Assembly (NCBI GenBank): GCA_003553505.1
Contig: PWEN01000034.1
Span: forward strand, 1-39,270
Direction of reading: 5' to 3'
From: Candidatus Nealsoniibacteriota bacterium
GTDB lineage: Bacteria > Patescibacteriota > Minisyncoccia > Minisyncoccales > PWPS01
Length of the DNA stretch: 39,270 nt
Shown here: one piece after another, positions 1-8,515 of the stretch
Layout: the number at the start of each line of letters is the position of its first letter
How positions within the stretch are numbered: the stretch's first letter is position 1
Translations under genes and position numbers: made by a program
The notes under the pieces: model-generated
The model's database searches: none
Told to the model about the DNA's origin: nothing
What the model saw: only the letters and a program-made list of their open reading frames with translations

Positions 1-60
1 ACCACCTTGCTCTTTGTTCACGATCGTATTTTATGGGGCTTGGCATACGCATATTTTTAT

Positions 61-115
61 TAGTTAACACCTGTTACCCTTCAGTATATCAAGTGTCACC
101 CCATGGTGTTAACTA
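61..115. repeat. 11-base perfect inverted repeat
   Basis: The arms TAGTTAACACC (61-71) and GGTGTTAACTA (105-115) are exact reverse complements separated by 33 bases. The pair lies just upstream of the promoter of the first surface-protein gene. No T-run follows the right arm, so it does not look like an intrinsic terminator. It could be a paired operator or a structure in the 3' region of a gene to the left. No gene was recognised in bases 1-182. Confidence 0.55.
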
Positions 116-124
116 TACACTTTC

Positions 125-152
125 TTGTGATTTTTCGTTATTTGTTTATAAT
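125..152 (+). promoter_or_regulatory. sigma70-type promoter of the surface-protein operon
   Basis: TTGTGA (125-130) and TATAAT (147-152) are separated by 16 bases, a good match to the housekeeping promoter. Transcription would start near 159, leaving a leader of about 24 bases before the ATG at 183. No Shine-Dalgarno sequence is seen in that leader. Confidence 0.6.
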
Positions 153-182
153 GAAGAAATTAAAAGTAATAACATAAAAAAT

Positions 183-1778
183 ATGAGAAAATTCAAAGCC
201 GCAGTAGTGTCTCTTGCTCTACTTCTTACACCCTTCCTAATACTTGCGGAAGAGGATGAGTTTGTCGAGGTTCATATAGGAGGAGCAAACGAAAAAGCAA
301 CAGGGGTTGATTGCTTCGATCACTATGAGTTCGGAAGTATTGGAATGGATATGTCTTCTGATAAGTCCGATTATAAAGCGGGTGATACGGTCTCTTTTGA
401 GGGAAGACTTAAGAACAACAACAGCTATCCTGTGACGGGAGGTGGTCTTCATGTGCAGATATTCAGGAGCAATGATGATTACCAGAAAAAAGCGGGGAGT
501 GATATGATAGAAGAGTTTTTTGCGGAAGAAGATATAGCAATTGCGGCAAACTCCTCTGGTCGAACAAGTTTTGAGTGGCAAATTCCAGAAGCGATATCGG
601 GCGGTGATTACTTTGCCGCTGTTGATTTTGTGGTTGATAGATCGTTAAATCTTACGGGAGCACCTATACTAGAGGGTGTTCATGGTGAATTGGTGCATTT
701 TACGGTAGAAAGCGATGAAGCAGGAGACGTAATTTTCAATAAAGAGAGAGTAACTGTGAACGGAGAGCAGTTTCTTTCAAGGGATTTTGTTCCCAAGATA
801 GAAGAAGGAGAAAGAGTTTCTATAGATTATGTATCCAAAAACTTAAGTGAGGATCATCAGTCTGTAACGATAAATGAAAGGCTGTACTACTGGGATAATC
901 TAAAAGAGGAGAATCTCTTAAAAGAAAACAGTCATAATCTTGCTGTTGGGCCTCGCTCAGAGTCAAGCAGGAGTGTTGATCTGGGAGATCTTGATCCGGG
1001 AACTTACCTTTTGGAACTTTCTACAGAAAGCGATAGTGGCGTTCCCGCAAAGATGAATATACGGTTCTCTGTAGAAGGGGCTCCTCTTCCTTCGAGGATA
1101 AACTTTTACTCTCTGGAGAACTTTCCTCTTCAAGCCGGAGAAACGGGATATGCCTTTGTTTGTTTTCACTCTGTTGCTGATAAGGTGACCGGAGAGCAAG
1201 AGGTGCTATTAGAGCTTACCGATAGCGAGGGAAACATCATAAAAGAGATTGACTACAAAGGAGAGATATCTCCTGGCATGATGGCGATAAGAGAAGAGTT
1301 TACTGCTGATAAGGACTATAACGACTTAAGCTTAAGTGCTACCGTTTACAACGAAGAAGGCGAAGTAATTGATTCATCTACTCTTAATTATGCACCGGAA
1401 AACTTTGGCGCGGCTACCTCTGTTTCTGTAGAGATGGAAGAGGATGAGCTTGTTATTTCTGCTCTTGATATGTTTGACAATCCTGTAGAGGCGGAGATGG
1501 CGATAGAAGTGAAAGACAGAGAAGGGGAAACGGTCTTTTTTGAGCCTTCTTTTTCTGGAGAAGAGTTTAGAAAAGATATTGGCATTGATAAGGAGAAAAG
1601 TTATGAGGTGACAGTGCTTACATCGGAAGAAGGACTAAAAGAAAGTGGCCATGTTGGAGCCGTTCCTATAATGGAAGAAAAAGACGATCTTATTATGATC
1701 GGAGCAGCAATATTTGGCCTGCTTGTCATATTAGTCATTATATTTGTAGTAGTGTATAAAAAGAGATCAAAAATATGA
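183..1778 (+). CDS. membrane-anchored extracellular beta-sandwich protein
   Basis: This is a 531-residue protein of unrecognised family. Residues 1-22 form a Sec signal peptide (basic start, hydrophobic core, LILA cleavage site). The mature part is acidic and beta-rich, with Ig-like stretches such as SDYKAGDTVSFEGRL and LQAGETGYAF. Near the C-terminus a single membrane helix (about 504-526) is followed by the basic tail KKRSKI, so the bulk should face outwards. I chose the ATG at 183 over the open frame from 33 because the signal peptide starts there and it lies behind the promoter; the upstream 50 residues look non-coding. It overlaps the next gene by four bases (ATGA), which suggests translational coupling. 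The neighbours suggest a cell-surface role, perhaps linked to pili; this is inference. Confidence 0.75.
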   Translation: MRKFKAAVVSLALLLTPFLILAEEDEFVEVHIGGANEKATGVDCFDHYEFGSIGMDMSSDKSDYKAGDTVSFEGRLKNNNSYPVTGGGLHVQIFRSNDDYQKKAGSDMIEEFFAEEDIAIAANSSGRTSFEWQIPEAISGGDYFAAVDFVVDRSLNLTGAPILEGVHGELVHFTVESDEAGDVIFNKERVTVNGEQFLSRDFVPKIEEGERVSIDYVSKNLSEDHQSVTINERLYYWDNLKEENLLKENSHNLAVGPRSESSRSVDLGDLDPGTYLLELSTESDSGVPAKMNIRFSVEGAPLPSRINFYSLENFPLQAGETGYAFVCFHSVADKVTGEQEVLLELTDSEGNIIKEIDYKGEISPGMMAIREEFTADKDYNDLSLSATVYNEEGEVIDSSTLNYAPENFGAATSVSVEMEEDELVISALDMFDNPVEAEMAIEVKDREGETVFFEPSFSGEEFRKDIGIDKEKSYEVTVLTSEEGLKESGHVGAVPIMEEKDDLIMIGAAIFGLLVILVIIFVVVYKKRSKI

Positions 1779-3811
1779 ACAAAAAAATATTATTATTAAC
1801 AATTGCCATGCTCTTCTTTGGCTTCTGGGGACTTTCCGAAGCAAGTGTGGGGGTTGATACAAGAAATCCCGGCAAGATGCACAGCAACCAGCTTTTTAAC
1901 AGAACTGCTGTTTGTGACAATATTAGATTCCCCAGTTCTGTTTCTTGTGATACGATTTATCAGTCGGCAATGGAAAACGGTGAAAGACAGTACGCAAGAC
2001 ATCTCTCTTTTAGTGTTGACTACTCTGTTAGCACGAGTTATGGAGCAAGTTTTGTAGAGGGGTTTACGAATAACTCCATATCTTCTGACCTCAAAAAGGG
2101 AAACATAGTGAGGTTTAGCTCGCTTAGTGATCCGGAGGGAGAGTGGTATTTTGCAGGATCCTACTTTGACACTCCTCCTATTGAGTGGAGAAGTGACTCT
2201 AGGTCTGATTATGAAAACATGGAACCTATAAATGAGACTTCGAGTCACAGCGTAAAGGCTGCTGACATAATAAATGTTGCTGATGCAGGAGGATGGACAA
2301 ACGTTTTTGAGCCGGAGCTTGGCATTGCCGCTACTGATCCTATGGAGAACAACAAGATAACTTTTCAGGGTGATGACAAGTTTGAGACCTTTACGATGAA
2401 GGGTGATCACTACGCTATCGCAGAAAGCGAAGGCATTGGTCATCTGGAGGGTGCTGTGGATGACACGCATGCTTATGCAACGATTGATAACCTCTGGTTT
2501 GACGAAGGGGTTCTTTCCGGCTCTAGCACAGAAGAGGACTTTTCTATATCGGAAAATGTTCACGCTATTCCGGAGATCGATGCTGGAGATGACAAGTTTG
2601 TTGCCATGGGTGGCAGCACCACCATTGATGCGGAAGGATATCACCCGGATGGGGAAGACCTCTACTATCTTTGGGAGTGTGAAGAAGGTTCTCTTGAGGA
2701 TGACGAGGCAGAGAAACCGACATACAATGCTCCCATGACTGAAGGAGACTATGAGTGCAGAGTTGTTGTTTATGATGACAATAACAAAGGTGCGACCGAC
2801 ACTGTTACTATGCATGTAGTGGAGAGCAATCCTCCTCACTCTCCTGAGAATCTTGACTATAGCATAGAGAATGTAAACGACTGTAGTGGTGCGGGAAGCA
2901 CGCCTACGCTTTCGTTTGATTACAGTGATCCTGACGGAGATGACATGGAGAAAGTAGAGATATCATTTGATGGTCCGGAGTATGAAACAAAAACTTTCAA
3001 TGAATCGGCGAGTTCCGGTGATAGGGTTGATGTAGAGCTTTCGCCTGACTGGAGTGGGGCAGAGGAATGGGGAGAAAAAGTTGAGTGGATCGTAAAAGTG
3101 AAAAACGATATGGGTTTTTGGTCAGACTCTTCAAGTAGCACTCTTACAAACAGAGACAAGCCGGAGCCGGAGTTGACCTTGACCGGTGTAGAGTTCAAGG
3201 ATGATCTCCAGTGCAGAGGGCCACACTCTGTACCGACCTTCCTCTGGGAGTATTCTCACCCTGACAGGTGTTCTGCGGAGTATAGGATTATGATCGATCA
3301 CGGAGGAGTTCTTGAAGGTTCTGTTGATCATGGAGATGTAATGGAGAATACTCTTTCTCCCAATGATTGGGAAGGAGATGATGAGTGGGGAGAAAGTGTG
3401 AACTATAATTTGGAGGTGGAGGATGAGTACGGGTTTACTGATAATAGTCAGAGTAACTTCAATAATCTTGTGAGACCTTATCCTCAACCCGCTCTCTCTT
3501 GGACGCCACAAGAAATTCACGCAAAAGACCTTGTTGAGTTTACCGGAGAAGATGAGTCTGGATGGAAACAAGAAATTGAGAGGAGATTCTTTTTCGAGTT
3601 CACGGAAAATTCTGATCCGGAAAGTGATACTATTACCACGACTGATACCGAGGCTGTTTCCGAGGTAGAGTTTGGAACGGATGATGTCGGTAAAGAGATA
3701 AATGTAAAATTAAGAATTACCGATACAGAGCTTGGCAATAGCTGCAAGATAGGAGATGATGATGGAGATATAGGAGAAATCCTTCATCCTCTTCCTGAGT
3801 ATCACGAATAA
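1775..3811 (+). CDS. secreted PKD-domain surface protein
   Basis: This is a 678-residue protein with a signal peptide at residues 1-23 (cleavage after SEA). There is no C-terminal membrane helix or sorting motif, so it is probably secreted. Residues about 266-350 form a PKD-like domain (DAGDDKFVAMGGSTTIDAEG, then LYYLWECEEG, ending DTVTMHVVES). Two related beta-domains follow (about 351-470 and 470-580), each with a YSDPDGDD- or YSHPDRCS-like core and a WGExVxxxxxVxxxxGF motif. A last domain (580-678) resembles the C-terminus of the giant protein encoded at 4315-8514. PKD domains usually mediate protein or carbohydrate contacts in extracellular proteins. Its start lies in the ATGA overlap with the anchored protein upstream, so the two are probably made together. 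A terminator follows. Confidence 0.75.
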   Translation: MNKKILLLTIAMLFFGFWGLSEASVGVDTRNPGKMHSNQLFNRTAVCDNIRFPSSVSCDTIYQSAMENGERQYARHLSFSVDYSVSTSYGASFVEGFTNNSISSDLKKGNIVRFSSLSDPEGEWYFAGSYFDTPPIEWRSDSRSDYENMEPINETSSHSVKAADIINVADAGGWTNVFEPELGIAATDPMENNKITFQGDDKFETFTMKGDHYAIAESEGIGHLEGAVDDTHAYATIDNLWFDEGVLSGSSTEEDFSISENVHAIPEIDAGDDKFVAMGGSTTIDAEGYHPDGEDLYYLWECEEGSLEDDEAEKPTYNAPMTEGDYECRVVVYDDNNKGATDTVTMHVVESNPPHSPENLDYSIENVNDCSGAGSTPTLSFDYSDPDGDDMEKVEISFDGPEYETKTFNESASSGDRVDVELSPDWSGAEEWGEKVEWIVKVKNDMGFWSDSSSSTLTNRDKPEPELTLTGVEFKDDLQCRGPHSVPTFLWEYSHPDRCSAEYRIMIDHGGVLEGSVDHGDVMENTLSPNDWEGDDEWGESVNYNLEVEDEYGFTDNSQSNFNNLVRPYPQPALSWTPQEIHAKDLVEFTGEDESGWKQEIERRFFFEFTENSDPESDTITTTDTEAVSEVEFGTDDVGKEINVKLRITDTELGNSCKIGDDDGDIGEILHPLPEYHE

Positions 3812-3836
3812 AAAGCTAGGAAGTTGTGCTTTCAAT

Positions 3837-3870
3837 GGAGCGTGTTTACTGCACGCTCCTTTGCATTTTT
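3837..3870 (+). terminator. intrinsic terminator
   Basis: The arms GGAGCGTG (3837-3844) and CACGCTCC (3852-3859) pair perfectly around a 7-base loop and are followed by TTTGCATTTTT. It lies 26 bases after the stop of the PKD-protein gene and should end the first two-gene unit. Confidence 0.8.
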
Positions 3871-3912
3871 GAAAAAATTATTTAAAATAAAGTAAAGATT
3901 ATCAATAAGCTT

Positions 3913-4314
3913 ATGGACAACACTTTGAAGATTATAATTATAGTGCTGATAATTCTCCTAATTGGAGGATTAGCGTGGCTCTTTGTGGGTTTTATGGAAG
4001 AGGAAGACCTTCCGGAGGAAGATTTAGAAAAAGAGGAGATATATAGTTTTAGTGGTGTGGTTTCTTCTACAGAAAATGGCTCTTTTGTTGTGGTGTTAGA
4101 AGAGGAGGAGAGGGAGTTAGTTATTGACCCATCTGATGATACTCGCATTTTTCGCTCTGATGTTCCCGAAGAGAGAGATTCTGTATTTACAATGGAAACG
4201 ATAGATGTAGATGTTGATGACATAAAAGAAGGTGACCGTGTTTTCATAAAAAGCAAAGTAAATGTCTTTGGACTGGAAGAGTTGGAAGACATTGACTATA
4301 TAGAAGTCATTTAA
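3913..4314 (+). CDS. small membrane-anchored hypothetical protein
   Basis: This is a 133-residue protein with one N-terminal membrane helix (about residues 6-28, poly-Ile/Leu). A very acidic linker (EEEDLPEEDLEKEE) and a compact beta-rich domain (about 43-133) follow. The pattern FSGVVSSTENGSFVVVL, then IKEGDRVFIKSKVN, resembles a small OB-like barrel, as in DUF5666-type proteins; this is only a shape argument. It was not recognised as a named family. The stop codon directly abuts the ATG of the giant surface protein, so the two are probably co-translated. A helper or tether for that protein is possible but unproven. Confidence 0.65.
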   Translation: MDNTLKIIIIVLIILLIGGLAWLFVGFMEEEDLPEEDLEKEEIYSFSGVVSSTENGSFVVVLEEEERELVIDPSDDTRIFRSDVPEERDSVFTMETIDVDVDDIKEGDRVFIKSKVNVFGLEELEDIDYIEVI

Positions 4315-7300
4315 ATGAGGTTATTAAAGACAATAAAAGCAACCCCCTTAATCTTGTTTTTTGCTTTTTGTGTTGTTTTTGCAGGTGGTAGTATTACGGG
4401 AGAAGTGTCTGTGGACAAGACAGAGGTTGGTATGGGAGAGGATTTTGAGATAGAGGTAGAAGGAGAGGACGAGAATGATGCGCAAATAGACTACATTTGC
4501 TATAAAGAAGAAGATGAAGAGGACTGGACTTGTTATGATGACTGTGATAGCAGTGAGTGCAGCTACTCTTTTGAGAGGTCAGAAGACTCTTCTGGTGAGA
4601 AAAGATATCACGGAAGAGTTGTTAATGTAGAGGGTGATATTGGACTTACCGAATTTAGCGAATCGGTTACTGTTTTTGAGCCTACCGGAGAGATATCTCT
4701 AGATGAGATGGAAGTGGGCACAGGAGACAGTTTTAATATAGATGTTCACGGAGAAGATCTTATTGATATAAGTCATGTATGTTACAGGGAAGAAGATGAA
4801 GAGGACTGGACTTGTTATGATGACTGTGATAGCAGTGAGTGCAGCTACTCTTTTGAGAGGTCGGAAGACTCTCCTGATACCTATAACTATTATGGAGTGA
4901 TCGTTAACGAAGAGGGTTTTAGTGGATTTACTGATCCGGAAAGTGCGCAGATTGATGTGGTCTCAGAGCCATCCGTGGAGACGTTTTCCGTTGTTGATCG
5001 TGCAGAAGAAAGCGTTACTCTCAAGGGCTATGTTTCCGGATTTGGTGGATCGGATTCCGTGGAAGCGGGTTTTCAGTACAAAGAGAAAGAAGAAGGAGAA
5101 TATACAAAAGAGAGTGAGACCGTTCTTGTTCATGACGAGCAGGAATACTTTGAGATTTCTCTTGAAGGTCTTGTTCCGGGGGAGGTTTACTCTTTTAGGG
5201 CATTTGCTTCTAATGTTGCGGGAAGAGAGTATGGAATGGAGATGCTTACAACAGAGCTTATAAAAAATGGTTATTTTCAAACGGGCAACATAGATGGGTG
5301 GGACCATACTGAGCGTGGAAACCACAAGGTGGTAGAAGAAGAGGGAAATTATTATGGAGAATTTGGCTTTAAGGATGAGAAGGGGAGTGGTGCAAGCAAG
5401 TTTTATCAGGTTGTTTCTATTCCCGAGAACGCTTCCGATATTCGTTTTTCTGCAGAGTATAAGTATTACACCTATGATTATGATGAATATGATGAGTTTA
5501 GGATACGTGTAAACGATGAGGATTTTGACGTCTTGGAAGTCATTGAGAGACTGAGGTGTCCATCAACCATTCCTCGAGCATGGAGCTCTTGTTTTCAGAG
5601 AGAAACGAGGGTTGACTTTGGTCCTGAAACCGTTTCAGCCGATCTTAGTGATTATGCCGGAGAAACGGTTATACTGTCTCTTGGCAACTGGAGAGATGAT
5701 GATAAAAGAAGATCATGGGGAAAGATAACAGACGTCACCATGACTTATACTCCTGCACTTTCTCCTTCCGTTGAGACAGAGCCTGTTGACTACACCGATA
5801 CGGGAAGTGCTCTCCTTGGTGGTGATCTCACCGATATGGGACAGTCTGATGTGGTTGACACGTGGTTTGTGTGGGACGACACTTCTCATGGAAATATTAA
5901 TATGTACGAGAACAGAACAGAAGAGAGTTCTGTCTCAGAGAAAGGAGTGTTCAATGATCTCCTTGGAAACCTTGAGTCTGATACAACTTACTATTTTAGG
6001 GCGGTAGCGGAAACAAATGGTGGTCTTGATTTTGGAAATGAGAAGACATTTGAAACAACGTACTCTGCTTCTGGGGGCTGGCGTCTACCGGACTATCATA
6101 ATGATGTAAGTAACATGTGGCGGGACGAGCAGGACGCTTATGATTGGGACACCGCTACTCGTGCGGGAAACTCTGGTGGGGCTGGAGGAACAGGGCCCCG
6201 TGGGTATTTGGAGTTTCATTTAAATCAGCCCTTGCTTTCAAACAAGATAAGGGTTAGTGGAACAGGAGAAGGATCTCCTTCCGGATCTTTGGCGGAGATC
6301 GATATTCGTTATGCGGGTGACACGCAGTGGACAAGAATATTTGAAAATGAAAGACTTCCTCGCAATCATCAATATGTAGAGGTGAGCTTTGATGAAGACC
6401 CGGTTGAAGCGGCAAGGTTCAGGTTTGATTATGAGGTCAGTGGATGGAACAGCACAATAGGAGAGTTTCAGTTCTACGAGGTTCCCGATGAGCCGATAAC
6501 TCCTCCTACTGCAGAAACGCTCGAAGCGGAAAGAGTAGAGGAAGAGTATGCTACTGTAAAAGGTAGAGTACTTGATGACGGAAGGGATCCTGTTGATGCA
6601 AGATTTAAGTACTGGAACAAGGACAACCCTGAGGATGTTATGTATACGGAGTGGGACGAGGGAATCACTGGCGATGTTGTCGGATGGGCTACAGGAGAAG
6701 TTTTTGGTCAACGGATAACTGGACTTGAAGAAGGAGAAGAGTACAGTTTTCGCGCACAGCTACGAAACAGCGCCACAGAGGACGGCGATCCGGTAGAAGG
6801 AGGAGAGAAGAGCTTTGTTGCCCGCATTGCTGACAGGGGATGGGTTTCTCCGGCAGAGTCTTGCGGAACGTGGGATCAGGAGTATGAGTATTATGCTTAC
6901 GATACTATCGAAGATACTCTTGCTGCTGTAACGCGTCAGTATGGATCTCCCCAATGGGGTCCGCGCATCGAATTTACTCGTGAGCCAATATTTTCCGATA
7001 AAATAAGATTTAGGTTGCCGGATGCTACATATCAGGGTTCTCCCATCATAACAAGTGCGGAAGTAAGAATAAACGTAGAAGGCAATATCTATACTGTTTT
7101 TAGTGGTTCTGGGTTTAATAGGGGAGATTGGACGGAAGTTGATATATCTTCTTATACTTTTTCGGGAAACAATCCTTTGCGGGTGAAGGGGGCTGATATG
7201 AGATTAGAGATGTATAGCAACGGCTACTTTCCTTACGAACTTGATGAGTTTGATTTCCATAAGCTCTCTGATTTTCCGGAAGTGGAAACGGTTCACGGCT

Positions 7301-8514
7301 CTTCAGAGCTAAAGGATGATGGTGAAATAGAAGTTGATTTTGCCGGTGAGCTTATTTGCAGAGGAGGAGCGGATGAGGTTGATGTTTGGATGGAGTGGAG
7401 AAAAGAGGGGGAGAGCTATGCTACCGGAGGAAGTACGGAAAGAAAGACGTTATCGGAAGCCGATGAGTTTTTTGAGACAGTTAAGGGAGAGTTTGAAACG
7501 GATACAACATATTACTACAGAGCAGTGGCGGAGAACGAGACAGGCATCTCTTATGGTGATGATGATGACTACTTTTTGACTGATGGATGTACTCCGGGGG
7601 ACACCTATGATTGTGTGTCTTATCCCGATGATTGGGAGAGTGGTCCGAAGTGTACTTATGCTATTACTTGTTCTGAAGATGGTGAGTGGGCGGATCGTTG
7701 CGAAGTGCGAGAGTGTGCAACAGATTTTGACTGTATGAGCTGTGAGGAGTATCTTGAAGAACAGGAGGGGCTTGAAATAGAAGGAGATCCCGTTTGTACA
7801 GATGAGTGTTACTGTGACTATAGTAATTGTGAATATGTTTCCGACATTGAGATAGGGGACCTAGAAGAAGAGATGAACTACTGTGCGCGCACAGAAGGAA
7901 GTGGGACAGTGGGGGAGTGGGAAGTAGGCGGAGAAACAGTTCATGACTTAAGCATGCAGCTCAGGTTTAGTTTTGACTATGAGGAAGGTACAGGAGATCC
8001 CGACCGTTTTTATATAGAGATAGAAGATGAAGATGGAAATGTATTTTCTGATGATAGAGGCATATTTACAGAGGGCACACAGACCTACCATCTTACTCCC
8101 GGAAACTTGGATTGGCCTGATGGAAGCAATAGAATAGAAGGTGGCAAGGAGTATACTTGGAGGGTGAGAGTTGATGATTCGGAGTGGGAAGAAAGTTCTT
8201 TTGTCGTAGACTCAACTCCTTGGCCTTTTGCTTATTTTTCTCGTGACCCGGAAGGTGATATCTTTACGGAAGAAGAGGTGTATTTTGAGTCTCACTCGGA
8301 GGTTTATGAAGGAAGTTCTTCTCTTTTTTTGACTTTTTCAGGAGGAGACCCTTCGACTTCTGATGAAGATGATGTTGTTGTTTCCTTTGATGACCCTGTG
8401 GAGGCAGAAGTAGAGTTGGAAGTAGAGGACGGACTTGGAAGGAGTTGTGATGTTTCCGAAATGATCAGCGTGGATCACGCTCCTCCTCACTGGAAAGAGA
8501 TCCCTCTTAGATAA
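4315..8514 (+). CDS. giant modular secreted surface protein, possible adhesin
   Basis: This is a 1399-residue protein with an N-terminal signal peptide (about 1-24). Approximate layout: two homologous ~94-residue modules (28-215), a fibronectin-III-like domain (217-315), a beta-sandwich starting NGYFQTGNIDGW that resembles carbohydrate-binding modules (317-480), a second Fn3-like domain (485-583), and a discoidin/F5-8C-like domain (585-728). Then come a third Fn3-like (730-838), a second discoidin-like (840-985) and a fourth Fn3-like domain (990-1090), a cysteine-rich module with about 12 Cys (1092-1172), another Fn3-like domain and a PKD-like C-terminal domain (about 1300-1399). The Fn3-like units share the ending TTYYFRAVAE. 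It is strongly acidic, with no membrane anchor or catalytic motif seen. Its gene directly precedes pilD and the prepilin genes, so a role as a pilus-associated adhesin is inferred. Domain names are by eye. Confidence 0.7.
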   Translation: MRLLKTIKATPLILFFAFCVVFAGGSITGEVSVDKTEVGMGEDFEIEVEGEDENDAQIDYICYKEEDEEDWTCYDDCDSSECSYSFERSEDSSGEKRYHGRVVNVEGDIGLTEFSESVTVFEPTGEISLDEMEVGTGDSFNIDVHGEDLIDISHVCYREEDEEDWTCYDDCDSSECSYSFERSEDSPDTYNYYGVIVNEEGFSGFTDPESAQIDVVSEPSVETFSVVDRAEESVTLKGYVSGFGGSDSVEAGFQYKEKEEGEYTKESETVLVHDEQEYFEISLEGLVPGEVYSFRAFASNVAGREYGMEMLTTELIKNGYFQTGNIDGWDHTERGNHKVVEEEGNYYGEFGFKDEKGSGASKFYQVVSIPENASDIRFSAEYKYYTYDYDEYDEFRIRVNDEDFDVLEVIERLRCPSTIPRAWSSCFQRETRVDFGPETVSADLSDYAGETVILSLGNWRDDDKRRSWGKITDVTMTYTPALSPSVETEPVDYTDTGSALLGGDLTDMGQSDVVDTWFVWDDTSHGNINMYENRTEESSVSEKGVFNDLLGNLESDTTYYFRAVAETNGGLDFGNEKTFETTYSASGGWRLPDYHNDVSNMWRDEQDAYDWDTATRAGNSGGAGGTGPRGYLEFHLNQPLLSNKIRVSGTGEGSPSGSLAEIDIRYAGDTQWTRIFENERLPRNHQYVEVSFDEDPVEAARFRFDYEVSGWNSTIGEFQFYEVPDEPITPPTAETLEAERVEEEYATVKGRVLDDGRDPVDARFKYWNKDNPEDVMYTEWDEGITGDVVGWATGEVFGQRITGLEEGEEYSFRAQLRNSATEDGDPVEGGEKSFVARIADRGWVSPAESCGTWDQEYEYYAYDTIEDTLAAVTRQYGSPQWGPRIEFTREPIFSDKIRFRLPDATYQGSPIITSAEVRINVEGNIYTVFSGSGFNRGDWTEVDISSYTFSGNNPLRVKGADMRLEMYSNGYFPYELDEFDFHKLSDFPEVETVHGSSELKDDGEIEVDFAGELICRGGADEVDVWMEWRKEGESYATGGSTERKTLSEADEFFETVKGEFETDTTYYYRAVAENETGISYGDDDDYFLTDGCTPGDTYDCVSYPDDWESGPKCTYAITCSEDGEWADRCEVRECATDFDCMSCEEYLEEQEGLEIEGDPVCTDECYCDYSNCEYVSDIEIGDLEEEMNYCARTEGSGTVGEWEVGGETVHDLSMQLRFSFDYEEGTGDPDRFYIEIEDEDGNVFSDDRGIFTEGTQTYHLTPGNLDWPDGSNRIEGGKEYTWRVRVDDSEWEESSFVVDSTPWPFAYFSRDPEGDIFTEEEVYFESHSEVYEGSSSLFLTFSGGDPSTSDEDDVVVSFDDPVEAEVELEVEDGLGRSCDVSEMISVDHAPPHWKEIPLR
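4507..4590 (+). repeat. tandem module repeat, copy 1
   Basis: This stretch is identical to 4789-4872 except for one base (A at 4581, G at 4863), at a period of 282 bases (94 codons). It encodes the EEDEEDWTCYDDCDSSECSY segment in the first module of the giant surface protein. Confidence 0.9.
4789..4872 (+). repeat. tandem module repeat, copy 2
   Basis: This is the second copy of the 84-base near-identical block, in the second module of the giant surface protein. The surrounding parts of the two modules are clearly related in protein but far more diverged in DNA. Local gene conversion or selection on this block is therefore likely, rather than a fresh duplication of the entire module. Confidence 0.9.
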
Positions 8515-8515
8515 T

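Noticed and set aside
33-182. N-terminal extension of the first surface protein from ATG 33
   Set aside because: The extension precedes a complete signal peptide at 183 and runs over the promoter at 125-152, so it is unlikely to be translated.
1796-2839. Long open frame on the - strand (347 codons) opposite the PKD-protein gene
   Set aside because: The translated product is basic, lacks any family pattern and lies fully opposite a convincing secreted-protein gene. Acidic repetitive coding DNA often leaves its antisense frame open.
4507-4872. CRISPR-like repeat array
   Set aside because: There are only two copies, 282 bases apart, in frame inside a coding region; they encode protein modules.
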